Shown one piece after another: positions 13,436 to 27,550 of a DNA stretch of 64,000 nucleotides; position 1 is the first letter of the stretch; each line of letters starts with the position of its first letter. The notes below the pieces were generated by a model that ran no database searches, had not been told where the DNA came from, and saw only the letters and a list, made by a program, of their open reading frames with translations. A program made the translations under genes and the position numbers. The DNA comes from Gibbula magus (lineage: Eukaryota > Mollusca > Gastropoda > Trochida > Trochidae): contig OW388289.1 in the NCBI GenBank assembly GCA_936450465.1, forward strand, positions 81,299,093 through 81,363,092, written 5' to 3'.

Positions 13436-13649
13436 TAATTTTTTGGTTCTCACATGCTGTTTTAATCAAACTTTCCATTAAAATTCATGCTGTAAGGTTT
13501 TTAAAAAGTTCAATCAAGAATAGAGTATGTGATAGCAGTGTCATAATTGCGCAATGATACAGTGATAAAGTAGTACCGCAGGTTATTTTTTGTAAACGTC
13601 AGGTTATGAAGGTTATCCTTTTCAGCTGTCCATCTTGTGTTTATGTTAA

Positions 13650-13751
13650 GGTTAATCACCCTCACTACGGTAGTTATTGAAATCAACTCTTCGAGGGCTT
13701 TGCCCGAGTAGAGTTTATTTCAATAACTACCGTAGTGAGGGTGATTAAACC
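13650..13751. repeat. 102-bp near-perfect palindrome
   Basis: The two arms, with ATCACCCTCACTACGGTAGT on the left and its complement on the right, pair almost completely around the loop TCGAGGGCTTTGCCCGAGTA. It could form a hairpin or cruciform. The loop resembles those of the other long palindromes in this window. Confidence 0.9.
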
Positions 13752-14930
13752 AGGGACATTATATACGGTCCCTGATTGTACTGAGGTGTTGCAAGATGCA
13801 TTCGGATTCAGACGAAGGTATGGTAAGGTTTTGGCAGGACATGGAAGTAGAACTGGAGTGGAAAGGGTGACGATAATCCACGTTTTCATAATTCTTATTT
13901 AGATGTATGACAGAGTGGCATATGCTATTCCAGAAAATACCCCGAAGAAAGACAAAAGGGGCTGGACAAAGACATAAATTAAAGGTGAGCACCACTGCAG
14001 TATAGAAATGATTGTGAAGTTCGAATTAAACATAAACAAAACAGTACGTTTTACAATTCGTTAATAATATAAGTTATACTTGTAAGCAAGAAAATCAAGT
14101 ATTATGTTGTGACTGAAATAATGCAATGTGACGATAAACAACTCTCTACTGTATTTTTATTTATTTAAACTGTTGTTGTTGGGGTCACATATTCCAAACG
14201 CTATAAATGGCGTAATTTACAGAGTATTGACTTCTACCGAAAACTACCATTTTGATGATAGTCACCTCATGACACTTTTTAAACGACCGTGCATGTAAAT
14301 GGGACGTGTAGTTTCGGTTTCTGTACATCTATAATGATGTTATTCAATTTCAATTGGAAACTAGTAATTATAATATAAATGGCAAGTATGGATGAATATG
14401 CAAGTTGAGTGAAAATTATTTGTACTGTAAACGTTTGCGTACATTTCTATCTAGTTTTGGCGCCTTTTTAACAGTTTAAACGTTTTGGAAAAAGTAAAAA
14501 ATTGATGTTCGTAATACAAAAATATATACCATGTCCAAGTGCACATTTTCATTTTAATTTGGATTTGAATGTGTTAATGTTTCAATATTTATTGACTAAA
14601 TTTTACCTTTTCCTGCTCTTTTTCAGTTCTGTGAACCTATTTGAAAACTGATTACGAGGAACGAAGACCAGTCAGTGCTATATCTGTGGCGGTAAATCTA
14701 CAGAGTGGAACAAGATCGCGGCAAAGTCACATGAAAATGTCAAAAAGCAAACATGTAATTTGAAAACGGTGGTTCACTTCAATTAAATGCTTCAAAATGT
14801 GTTGTGTTTTCTCTTTGCAAAGTCCGTATTGCCATAATGTAACTTTCATTTATGCTCATTCGGCAGAATATTATCCAAGGTATGTTGAGAAGCAATGTCC
14901 AAGAACAATGGACCTACCTTACAACTGTAT

Positions 14931-15237
14931 TTGTTGAGGTAGGTTAGTTTGGTTATGCACAACTGAAGGTAGTTATTTAGAGGTAGTTTTCTTAAATTCA
15001 GAAAACCAACTGACATTGTGAATTTTCGAATATTGACGAGAGGCGAAGCCGAGAGGCAATATTCGAAAATTCACAATGTGTAATATACGAGGGAAGATAC
15101 CAAGTTCGAGGCGAAGCCGAGAACGTCAGGTACAAATGTATCTGCCAGAGTTTTAAAACAATGTTTTGGCAAAGATATAACCGCCTTCAAATAACTACCT
15201 CGGATGCGTACATAACCAAGAAAACCTACCTCAACAC
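14931..15237. repeat. nested palindrome
   Basis: The outer arms (14931-14985 and 15181-15237, sharing TTGTTGAGGTAGGTT-type sequence) enclose an inner perfect inverted repeat (15014-15035 and 15057-15078, TGTGAATTTTCGAATATTG). The inner loop is GAGGCGAAGCCGAG, and a second GAGGCGAAGCCGAG hairpin follows at 15103-15124. Confidence 0.85.
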
Positions 15238-15261
15238 AAGCAGATAACCGAGGTTAGAGTC

Positions 15262-18200
15262 GGTTATCCAGAAAAAAGACTCGTCGGAACAAAGGAAATA
15301 ACTTACCTAGTGGTGTAAGAGAATGTATACCGGCCACATGACCTTGTTTAATCCAATCAGCAGAGAGCATATCGCTTAAATTTCAAAGTCTGAATTTATA
15401 CCAGTTTAACTTGCGCCTTTCAAACCGTTTATAAGCCAGTGAACAAACACATTATGAAATCTATTTCTTAAAAAATCGTTTCAGACGTGTTTCCTAAATA
15501 TCTCAATCAGTAATTCATAAATAATTCAACGTTCCCATATTTTTTTCGCAAACGAATTAAGAGACTAGACGATGTTTAGAGACTAGCAACTAAAAGTAAA
15601 TTAAATTAGCTGTTAGTATCTCCCGCTAAATTCATTTTCTGAAGTTTATTTTCAATTTTTACTAAAAATCTCAAATTGACAAATAAATAATACTCAAATA
15701 AGAAAAAACGTTTTCCGAAAAAAAACAAGCAAAGCATTCATACATTTAATTCGTGTTCAAACTGTTAAAACCGATACAGGTGAATTTCTTAAGGAGAAAA
15801 TAAACACGTTGAAGTCAATAAATCGACAATCCACATTACGTTAAACAAGTTTACAACCACGTGGAGAAAAACGATAATTACAACATGATGTGTAAACAGT
15901 TCACAATCAAGGTGTTACCTGCCACAAGCTGCTTAATGCTCACGTTGATTACACCGTAATGGCCACTTTACTAATATTTAGTGTAACTTCAAGACAAATT
16001 GTAAAATGAAGAATTTAAAAAATTGAATTCATTTTAAATTGAGAATTTCTAACTGTTTATCTTGAAAAGGTTTATATTAAACATAGGCAGATATGTGTTT
16101 CTAGACATGCATTTTTAATAATTAATAAATCGTCAGAATTTGTAATAAATGAAATTAATGAAATTACCTCTAATGTATCCGAGATCAATCAAATGTTAAT
16201 TTAGATTTTAAAAATATTACCCTTATGAAGTTTTTATATAAATGAAGGGATTTAAAAAATTAAAATAAAATATTCTTATGTCTGTTTCATACGATTACAG
16301 CGTATTACAATATGGTATCGTGTTGAAGGAAAGTGTGATATGATATATTTTCTATACGGGAATGCCGAATGAAGTATTTTATGGCCGCCTCGGGCAGAAA
16401 TATATGTCCACAGTAGCATTACAAGTATTTTGAGTTTGTATTTGAAATGCAGGTGTAATCAAGATTTCACCTGTAAAATTGTGCATGAAAGATACATCAC
16501 TATCGTCGTAGGTGACGAAGAATAGAATGATTAATTGAATGAATGAGTTTCTTGAATAGTTAATTAGGCGAGCAGGTGCACATCAAAGTTATCACGATTA
16601 AGATTGTATTTATCTTGCCCTTATGAATGTAGGTGAACATCTCGTGGATGCATTTGTGTATGTCAACGATATATGTGTTGTATGTTAACTTGTTGGTTAC
16701 ATGCAATTGTGAATATATGCTTTCATACATTGCTTAATACCATTTTATAAATCAACTTTTTATTTAAAAAATCACTGATACATGTAGGGACTATTGCCCA
16801 GGGTAGCAAGAGCCCTGTTGTATTAAAGAAAATATAGCAAGATTTCTGACTTTTTCGTTTTTGGACTAATTCACTCACAAATCCATATACTATACATTAT
16901 GAGATTTTATTCAGAAGAAGATATTCTAGAACCATTTACACATTCGTACATTCATACATTCGCCCTAACAAAGTCAATATTAGTCCAACCATAGATACAA
17001 AGAGATTATTAAATATATCCATGGTGAGACATATCAGTTTAATGAAACAATAAAAAAAAATATACAATTCTACGAAAGAAGATTAAGCCACTGAAGTCTT
17101 GAACAAGGGGTGGTAGGGAAGCCACTGTGTATGACATGTTTTTTGTTCACATCTATCAGTAAAAATTGCTTTTCTATATGTTATATCTATTTTGTAATTC
17201 ATGTTGGAAATGCTTGAGGGATAGTTTCAGCTTAATACAATTTCCTATATAATGCTTGAGCTTACCGGTATAAATATTGACAGTATTTTAAAACTAATTT
17301 CAAACAATATCTGTTGATTAAAATTTGGCGACACTGAATAACCCGTGTTAAACTGATGCAGCTTTAACTACATAGTACAGTACAATCAATTAAACCTAAT
17401 AATCGTCTGTTGTATTCAGATGGGATGCGTACAAACCCCGAAAAAAAGTAAATGAAAAAAAGTAAAGAACCAATTGCAAAGTTTCGTAGTTTGTATATAC
17501 ATGTAAATGATCCTGTGATTAGGCAATATATGTTTTACCGCAAATATATTTTTTATTCATTCCATTTCTATTCCAATACGGTTTTCTTAACCGAACTGTG
17601 AGAGACAAACTGACACAAGCGAAGAAACCTTTCCTGTATAAAGAAAGTATTTAAACAAAGTATTGTAATCCTAAACTTTGACGAATCGTATAAAAACGCT
17701 CTGGTATCAAAGCAATCAATCTTAACGAAATAAAGATCACCGTAATTAAATTTCACAGGTTAAGAAATTTGCAATATAATCCAAAGGATAACCAGGCGTT
17801 TCCAAGATGAACAAAACAAGTGGTTGTTAATGGAGTGGCGAGCGCCTGGATGACGGTGTACTATGGATATCTAACACCTGTGTAACCCTGCTATGAAGTA
17901 TCGTTGTAAAACTCTATTGTTTGTGTCCACTGATTTGTCAAGCTAAGGTATCTCAAAAGGTTGTCTCCTGAGAGAAAATACTAGACAACGTAACGTTAGA
18001 CAGTTACCATTGGATTCAGTTAGCCTTAATGTTGACAGCAAGTAAATTAAACATTGTGATCAACATGTACTGCTTCAATGATCATTATATCGATGAAATG
18101 GAAGGAACGTTTTATATTTACTGACGATATGACTTAGCTGTATTGTTCTTCATAATATACACTGTATATGTTTATATTTGCAGCATAACTATAAATAATA

Positions 18201-18784
18201 TTTCTATAATCCAATATTGGAAATGTCTTGGAAAAAATAATACATGTTGATACAAGACAACACATGCTAAACAAGGAAGCAGGTTCTTACAATACAAACA
18301 TGTGTGGGCTTACATGAATGGTTCTTATTCAAGACGGAAGCACAATGACCTTAATCCAAATTCATGCATATTCCCATTGAGGTCTCCAATAAAAGTCCTT
18401 ATCTTAGCCTAAAGCAAATCAGCCTCTCCGGTGGATTTACCTTATTCAATATCCCAAAGTATGAACAGCTTAATACACATATTATGATTTGTGCACAATA
18501 TCCGCTAATGAGAGATTGTAGAAGACACCATTCTTCATGACATTCTTAAGACAAAACGTAACGTAACTCCTAGTGTTGTTGGTAACATGAACAATGAAAA
18601 GAATTCGCCACGTTCTGATAATCTTACCTTATTCTGAAACAAAACTCATCTATAAATCCCCCATGGTATTGTTACATATGTTTGTTAATCATATACAGTG
18701 TAGTATTCGTTCGCAAAAACAACTGATTCCCGTCATCGTTGTACACAAGGCTAAGGCTTATATCTTGACATCACTCATGACATG
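15262..18784. other. AT-rich intergenic stretch with one dispersed-repeat fragment
   Basis: 15393-15480 is copy 3 of the repeat at 1.57 and 13.1 kb (GTTTATAAGCCAGTGAACAA is identical to copy 2). The rest has only short open frames and no recognisable gene or RNA. Confidence 0.45.
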
Positions 18785-19404
18785 TACAGATATCCTTCCT
18801 CATAATAGCATTATAAAATATAGTTACAGATACTCTCAAACGTTCTTCTGGTGTAAACTCACATTACAGTTAAGTGTAAAACGATACAATGTAATATATA
18901 TATTTTGATAATAAGTACTCTTCTTTAGAAACCACTTACTACATAGCACATTTTGGTTGGTCTATTTATAGAGTTTTTTTTAATAAACAGAATATCATAA
19001 GAAAAGGAAATTTTACACTTCCTCAATTGACAGCTCTCTGTTCACGTATCCGTCTATCAATGTAAATAGAGTGCATTTGATATACATGCAATTCCAAAGA
19101 GAATAGACATCATTCCTCATAATATCAAAACAAAATATAATTAAAGATACTTTCAAATGTTCAAGTATAAACTCGCATGGTAATTAAGTGTAAAACGATA
19201 AAATGTAATACATATATTTTGATAATAAGTACTTCCTTTTACAACACTGCAAGTTAAGGTCTGTCTTTTTTTTCTTTTATAGAATAACATAAGAAAAGAA
19301 AACTGTCCACTTTCTCAAATGACAGTTGTTCTCTATTCACAGATCCCTCTATCAATGTAAATGCAATGTGTTTAGACATACATGCTGTGCCAAGGTAAAC
19401 GTTT
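18785..19404. repeat. 314-bp tandem duplication
   Basis: Two diverged copies lie head to tail (about 18785-19098 and 19099-19404). AAGTGTAAAACGAT recurs at 18872 and 19186, a period of 314. Shorter pieces with TCTCT...TCAATGTAAAT-like sequence continue to about 19560, so the array may once have been longer. Confidence 0.8.
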
Positions 19405-19560
19405 AAAATGTATATTCTATACATTGGTAGCAGCTCTCCGTTGACCTCCTTGTGACAATGGGAATGTATATATTTTCCGTACAAAAACAGCTTATTTTCC
19501 TGCATTTGGCTAACACCTCTCTTTAGAATGAACTCGTGACAATGTAAATCCATAGCATTT

Positions 19561-22063
19561 CTTTGTCCAAAAGCAGTTTATAAGAACCTATCTCCAAAAG
19601 GACCACTCATAAATCGAACCCTTTGACAGGACAAAGATAGAACTGATTACAGGCTATACATGGCTGACCGCCACATTACTTGTCCACTATCTTGGACACT
19701 CACTCTTAGTTGTCCGGACTGAGCTTGCGCTTCTTGAAGGCGTTATGAAGACTCATCTTGTCCTCTTGGGGTGTACTATGCGTATGAGTATTGATCACTA
19801 CAACCATTTGACAATTGGTTACTTCTATTTGGTTTGTAAGACAAAAGTACTTGTTAACCTAAGTTCTCTAGTGGATCAATTCTAAAGTATTTGTCCGCTG
19901 GTCATATCTGGAATGTGCCAAAGAGACCGTTCGATTGATCTTATGCTTACATGCCCACCGTTCGAAGTATATATATAAGTAACCGTTTCCTATAATTATT
20001 GTTACAGACAAATAGTATACATAATATATGTTTCATAACTGAATAACAGCTGCAGAAACCGCCATTACCAGGCATACCAAACAACACAAGATAAAATTTT
20101 GTTTTTATACTTGGAAAATAATTGTAAAGGCTTTTTCTTGTTTTAAGTCTACCTTATTTCATTGACTTGTTTCTTCGTCCAGCTTTTGCTTTCATTGTAA
20201 TGGAGCGGCGTTGAAAAGCCTATGGCGTGTTCGCTAATCCAGATTTCTTTTTGGAAATAAAAATATGTTTAAACCATATACATATAAATGCGTTGGTCAG
20301 GAGACTGTATGGTTGGCCATTCCCCGTCTTACATTAGCTCCGAACAGTCCTGAAAGATGTTACAGACCCTTCGTTTTGTATGCACAAATATCCCCCGGCC
20401 GAAATGTACGATTGAATGAATGGTTGGACCGGTGACTTTATGGTTGGCAAGTTCTCTTAATGTATTAGCTCTTGTCATGTTTACTTAACTGCGTAACATC
20501 TAAGCACTGTTCGGTATAAATACAGTGTAAACGAGTCTTTTGCTCTATATCATCGGTATGACCTAATCAAAGTGTCGAAACTATAAATAAATTAAATAAA
20601 TTATGATATAAGTTCACATGGATACATAAAGTAGATAATATAAATAATGTGCTGGCTAACGTGTTTGAAAAGGTGGTTAAGTGGGAAGAAATAACTTGAG
20701 TAACCTCTGTGGGTGAGAATGTGGTGAACCTGAAAGGTGTTAAAGTGCCTCTTCGATCCTTCTTATGCACATATACCCTTTGGTCTGAGTATATCGTTAA
20801 GTACGTTTATTGTTGGAAACAGGGGTGATTCGCCTGTCAGTACAATATCTGACCACGGGTCGCCTTAATGAGAGCCTTACAGCATTGTATAGACAGGGGA
20901 AGGTATGGTTGATTACCACATCATTTGACCACTGGTCAATTCTAGATGAAGAGAAACAGGAGGACGCCTGTATTGACCACGACATATATACTTATATGGT
21001 AATGTTCTATAAGCGTTTGGTGTGGTATGGACAGGAGTAGGCTGGTCACTAAAACCTGATGTGGTCATCTCAAAACCGACTTTCGGCACTTATAGATAGA
21101 TGTATACATTACTTATAAAACCTCAGACATAGTTTGTTTTATTTTCTACGAGAACACTTATTAGGTGGGCATTAGCATGAAACTAAATGCCAATCTTTCC
21201 GTATAAAATCTGCAATATTATTGTTAATTATAAGAATGGTTAAAACTCCGAATGTGATATTTTCACCTCACTACATAATTTCACGTAATCACCAAATTTA
21301 TAATAAAACCGGGGGATTATATCCGGATTGAGTTTACACTGAAAATGGTATATTGACAGAACTTTCATTTCCTTGTTATCCACTAAATTATTAACACGAA
21401 ATCAACAGCCTTACAATCCACCATTGGTTAGTTAATGAACTATTGTTGTTTTGTTAATCGTGGTTTTGGTCGCAATTCGTAATAATCCAATAACACTACT
21501 GATGAAACAGTGCAAAAAAACTTTTTAGAGCGAATGAACTTCATTTTCTTCTGTTTAGGCAGACGTAGTTCCTATTCCAATAATGTTTTTGAAAAAATGA
21601 AAATCACACCCACGACTATACATAGATACACCAACTGTTGTAAACATGTTGTAAGAACGTCACAATATTTCCGGAATGATGCAGGTATTTCACTTGTAGT
21701 ACCAAACAACCTCTTCACGTTTACAAGCTTCAACTTAAAGCATTCCGATTGACAAAGAAGTGTCATATTAAGCTGGAATTGGGACGTGAGTTGATACATT
21801 ATATCAGTATCAAAGGATAATAACTAGGATGTTAGCATGGGAAGTGGGGAGTAATGGCTTTATCAGTGACTTGGCCAACCTTGATTGATAGCAGGAGAAT
21901 GAAGGTTTAACGCATGATCAAACTATGTTGAAGTAATGTTAACTCGGTTTGATCATGGGTGTGGGGTACATCGTTATATCTCTGCTTTTCAGCTCATGAC
22001 AGTGTGCGTGTTCTTTTAACTGTCATGTAGCCATGCTTATATTCTTATGCCTATCATAAGTCA
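19561..22063. other. intergenic stretch, no gene recognised
   Basis: Short frames only. The sole recurring motif noted is GAGTAACCTCTGTGGGTGAG at 20698-20717. Confidence 0.4.
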
Positions 22064-22435
22064 TTATTTTTTCACAGACGAATATTTGATTGTATTTTTC
22101 AGTTCATAGTTAATTGTTTTCAAGGCTAGTTGATCTACAACGTGAAACATTAATATACATGAAAATACACACATATGTATTAAAGGAAATATTCCACGTA
22201 TACGAAAACGCTGTATAAGAATTTCTAACACGAGAATATAATCATTAGATTTTATTACATATTTCAAACCATTAATATTCCTACAGTGATTGCAATTGAA
22301 CATTAATTGTACATCATCACGAATATTTTGATACATTAGACAATCATATATAATATGGATTTCATCTTCGGTTACTTTACATAACAGATATTTAGAATCA
22401 GGACATTCATCATATAATTCATCATACATAAACAT
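22064..22435 (-). pseudogene. decayed LINE fragment (C-terminal tail of a reverse transcriptase ORF)
   Basis: The 123-residue open frame contains LLCKVTEDEIHIIYDCLMY followed by QNIR. This fits the Cys/His tail at the C-terminus of many non-LTR element proteins (a C-x-x-C pair, then EDE-x-H and C-x-x-Y-x-x-I/L-R). Only the tail is seen; no reverse transcriptase core lies upstream. It is a 5'-truncated, degenerate relic, not a host gene. The match is by pattern alone. Confidence 0.5.
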
Positions 22436-25400
22436 TTAAAAAATGTCCTTATACATTGTTTTCCAAGACGGTTGCAGCAGTTTCTGAAAATAAGTATAAA
22501 TTCATATAAATCATACACTTAACTAGTTAGGTAATTATAATTAGGTGAGATAATGCCTGATTTAAATGTATTCAAAGAAGACGTGAAGAAGTAGACGTTT
22601 TGTTATCCAAGTATGATGGTGGATGCGATGCACACAAACGTCTCCAGATCTGTCTGGCTTCTATCAAAGACACATGCTCATGCATATTCAGTCAGACAGA
22701 CACATGCATTTTCAGGTTTGTAGACATACTTGAAACTTTTGAAATGCTAACGTTTGTCTTGACTTGTATTTTTCAAAATGAAAATTAATTGTTTTAATAT
22801 AATCTCATTAATTCATTTCTCGGTTATCTATTTTCCTTTCTTTACAAAATCACACTTTTAAGATACTTACATGTATATATATGTAGATATACATATAAAC
22901 ACATTATAATATATTATCATATATTGCGCATAAATAGCCATTATGGTTCAAAATTATCATTGCTGCATATCTGAAATGAAATGTCATATTTCTTGAGAAA
23001 CAGAGGGTTCTTTTCAATATAATTTTCCCGAGTCAAAATAAGATTATAAGGCTATTAGCAAAGTGATTTAGCATTAGCTCGATTACTGGTTCGAAGTCTT
23101 TTGTAATTAACACGAGACGAAGATCAATACGACATGACGAGAAAATATGGTATGGTAATGAGCAAAAATACCCAACAAATAATAATTGTATTAATGAATA
23201 TATTTAACAAGTATATATAGTGTTTGCACTCAAATAAAAAGGTGCACGTGGATGGTGGTTCATCAAATGTACATGCAAATGTTTTCTAGACAGAGGTGTG
23301 TGTGTGGTTGAGTTCCTGAATATCTGTTATCTCTCAATATCGGTACACAACTATTCAGACATTTTTGTCGTAAACACAGCATAACACGGACACTCATATA
23401 ATATTTTCCATATACCATGTACATAATACGGCAGGTCCCTGGTTCCTTGTGTTGTCCTTCGACTTGTTAAAACACGAGTAGTTGCTATACTGTCACATGT
23501 AGTGAATGTTTACAAGGTGGAATCTAAAAAATGGTTGTCACTATAGAAATGTAGCCCTCGTCTCGAGTATTCCAGGGGAATGTATTCTATTGAACACACA
23601 CATAACTCAAGTCAGTAATCTCCCCTAAGCTTGCCAATAGGTACCCCGCCTTCGGACCAAACCTCATATTAGGTTCTCATCGATGTTGATATCACAATGG
23701 AAAGAGGTTAATAAAGTTTGTGAATTCTATACTCTTTATCGTTGTTATGTGAACCATCAATAACTAGGAGCATTGTATGTAAGAGTAGGCCTTACTAGTG
23801 TTTCATCAGGTTTCTTAAGTATTTCTTTTTCAGCATGCACCATTGCTTATCCTATTATTTATTAATTAAGTTTTCCATGTTTGCATCAAAATGGGTTTTA
23901 AATCTAGAACTATTTCGATTATGTTTTAATCCCATGTTAATGATAGCGAATCGAATATAGAATGCAACCCTAGCCCCTCATAGGAAAACACTGTGTTAAA
24001 ATACCAAGATTTATTTTATACAAAGATTGTTTACATCGTCACTCTGCCGTTTTACTCGAACTTAAATAACCTGTTATTTATCTTTTGAAAATAAACTCCC
24101 CTCTATGCAACAAAGAAACCGAAGGCTTCTCTGAACCGTATTGCCACAGGTCACACAGACTGGGAGGATCTATCTGCTTCAGACTTTATACTCTTGTTTG
24201 TTGAAGATATTCCTAATTTACTTCGCATAATGCAGTGATGCTTTTTGACATGACAACAATAAGGTTATTGTGGTGTACCTCAATAGCGTCTCCCCATCTC
24301 TATACTCTCTACATTTAACGCATCATGATCATCAAGTCACGGTAAGACCTTTGATGCGGATCGCTAATGTTGGGCTTACATGTCATTTCTTATCAAAGCA
24401 TCTTCATAATATGTTGTTCATAAACAAAATGTTAGTTTCAATTTGACATTTTCTTGTCGTTATCAATTTGGTTGAGAGGCAAGTTTAACTGATAAAACAT
24501 GAATGTATTGGTCCGACATCAATGGTTTAAGAGGACTGCTTATGGTGGCTTTTCACGGAGACATCACACAAGGGACTCTTTCGATACATTAGGCTTATAC
24601 TATATTTCTATATAATATTTGTTTCTACAAAAGCTTAAATTTTACAAAATATTCACTAATAGGCATTTCAGTTTGGCATGATTAATTTCGCGAACATCCT
24701 ATTCTTTATTTTGATATTTCCGAACGAAAGAGCACTAATTTATGTCATGGACAAATTGAGTTTCAAATAGTGATATGTGAAAACCTTCCCAATATGGTTG
24801 TAACAAGCGGGTCCTGTCAAAGCTGGAGCATCAATCAATGAACAATACATGCAGTTAGTAAAAGTTTGACAGAAATTGAGAATTTTCAACGTATAGAATG
24901 AAACATGAAATATTGAAGGTTAGTTTACTTGTCTTTGTATTGTAAATGAAAATCCATGAGTAACATAAACAACACTAAAGCGCACCTATAACTGATCTGT
25001 GGTAGCATTCCTTTAAGAGCGATGCAATGTCATAAAGCTTGTACTATCTGTAAATACGGCGATTTTTGTCCTATTTAATATAACATGATATTTTTAATTT
25101 TTCACAACATCGTTTCCCACACATATCCCCGTGTAATACCCTCACCAATATATAATAAAGAGGTTTTGTAGGACTAATCACATCATTGTGGACAAGACAC
25201 TGTTGTGGTGAGAGTCTCCCCGTCTATGATAAGAGAAATAATACGCCATTATTACTTACAGATCCATATTATCATAAGAATGCTAAACACACAGCTGTAT
25301 AAATAAAGTGAGATTTGTATCTGTATAATTGAAGAAGTATTTTCCATAAAGTGATTTATGTTCGACTCGCTCAACCACGAAGACTAGTGTACACACCATG

Positions 25401-25567
25401 TTAACAATGACAGTTTTAGAGCCTGCATGACCTTCTGATCAATGCCAGATAGCGTGTTCTTACCTTTAGGAATAACTTTGATGTATGTAAAGTATCTAGT
25501 CGATACCTTTGAGGCACATATGTGTTGGTACATGAATTATGAAAATGAGAAATTTGTAGATTTAATA
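22436..25567. other. intergenic stretch, no gene recognised
   Basis: AT-rich, with only short open frames and scattered ATAT-type low-complexity sequence. Nothing supports a gene or structural RNA. Confidence 0.4.
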
Positions 25568-25714
25568 AAATGAGAGAATAATAGAATTATAAAAATGCAT
25601 GAATAATATAAATATAAAAATGCATGAATAATAGAATTATGAAAATGAGAGAATAATAGAATTATGAAAATGAGAGAATAATAGATCTAAAATATTGAAA
25701 ATGCAAGAATAATA
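25568..25714. repeat. 25-bp AT-rich minisatellite, about six copies
   Basis: Units of the form ATGAGAGAATAATAGAATTA recur every 25 bases, some reading GCATGAATAATA. The last unit is longer and more diverged. Confidence 0.85.
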
Positions 25715-27245
25715 CGCATTTCTTTCTAAGGTAGTTTTTCATTTTCTGAAAGGCTTATAAGAATTAGATATGATCAATCCATGTCCTATTCTAACATCTA
25801 TAGGTAAACATATGTATCTCAATTTGCCGTGTAACATATGTCATTTTAACATCTATAAGAAGTAGCTTAAAGGATAAGATACCAAACCCTCTGCCTTAAT
25901 AAGAATCAGGTGAACTTGAGTATTTAAAATGTTTCTAAATAAAGTAATAAATGCCCCAGAATACTTTTTAGATTATCTCATGTATACGTGTTGGTCGTTG
26001 TACTTCTATGAAAACAGATACATTCTTCCTACATGTATGTCACTCAAACTCTTATCTCAAACATTCAAATCACAAACTTTTTCCTGAATTCGTTCACAAG
26101 AGTTAATATCAACTTTGATTTTGAAATGATACGGGACGAATTTCGTCTTAGTTTGAGGTATATAAACATAACACTTGGTTCATTGTGCACCGGAACGAAA
26201 TCTTGCTGTGAATCTGTGAGTACATCTCAACAGATGAATGCTGCACACCATGGAATGTTGGATAATATCTTCATCACATCTTCACAGAGGCCCTTCTGCT
26301 TCATTACGTTGCCTCACGGTTGCACAAGTTTGTTTAGAGGACGTACTGAGGCGAGGGTTTCTATACACTGTCTGCATTTGTCTCCATGCTTGACATGTTC
26401 CATTATTATATTTACGTTGTGCTTATTTAGGTAATACACTGCAAACACTGTTTCTGAATTTATTATGATTTGTATTTTGGACACTAAAGAGTGATTTACT
26501 TGTCCCTAAGTTTCTGTATTTTCGTTTTGTTTATTTATATAATATACTGCAAACTCTGTTTCTGAATTCATTATGACTTTTTTCTGTGGCTTACTTGAAC
26601 CTAAGTTTCTGCAAACAACATATATGTTTTATATTCTAAAACATTTCATCTAAATAATCATGGATGCTACTGTGAATCTCAATCAAATTAAGACTTCAGT
26701 CCATTGCCTAATGTCTACTGCGATGATAAAAAGACAACGTTATTTATCCACAGTACGAATATGTTAGTTTCATAATAAAGGTTATATATATCTATTATAT
26801 AATTTCGTGTACTTGTGATTCATCAAATTTATCAACTGTATGTGATAAAGAATCCATTAAACCCCTTTCATTACAGTAATTTAAAACGCATTCAACATTA
26901 ATTTTCAAATTTTCAATAGTTCAAAACCAATGGAGTATGAAGTAGCATCCACTTCAATGGATTCTTCCATTTGAAAATGTTTCTTAACAAATAAAAGAAC
27001 ATACAGTGTTCTCCTAATCACCCTAATACCTAGGAATCAATACTGATGGTAATGTAAAAAGAAAGTAAGTTCTTTTAACCGAAACACAATCTTTAAATCA
27101 TCTATAATTGATAAAGATACACGTGAACACGTTGAAACACTCCGTCCATTTGTCCATACAAATAAGTAAGATTAAGTTTCAAAACAACATTGAGCTCTAC
27201 TCATTAAAAAAATTCATAAATCATTTATTCAAATTTAAAACATCT
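25715..27245. other. intergenic stretch, no gene supported
   Basis: A 133-codon frame at 26033-26434 has no domain and ordinary intergenic composition, so I do not call it. Nothing else is recognisable. Confidence 0.4.
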
Positions 27246-27550
27246 TTTTTATTTCTCCGAGACAGGGGAATGTGTATGGCTGGTGTGGTACAGGAGAGAC
27301 GTTCCGGGTGAGGAGAGGAGCAGGTCCGATGTATGTGGCTGGCTTAGACTGTATACATGTTGACAGGCGTCAGGCTAGGGGTATTAGAGTCACAATAAGG
27401 GCTAGTCAAAGGCTGTGTTGAGGATTATAGGGTTACGCCTCTCCTCGCTTCACTGCGTCCTCCCATCACATGGACGTGTGGTTGGTGTAGCTCCAGGTAT
27501 ACTGATAGCTCAGTACAGGGGATGGGAGACAGGGATACCACACTGCTCAG
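27246..27550 (+). other. possible non-coding first exon
   Basis: A block clearly richer in GC than its surroundings ends in a good 5' splice site: CTCAG at 27546-27550 followed by GTAGGT. Without long coding frames it could be an untranslated first exon. The next good acceptor on this strand that I can tie to a gene is at 31998-31999, in front of the FAM167-like coding exon, which would imply an intron of about 4.4 kb (27551-31999). The link is inference. It could equally be an old repeat. Confidence 0.25.

Noticed and set aside
26033..26434. 133-codon plus frame
   Set aside because: Mixed composition with no domain; no splice or promoter evidence; probably chance.
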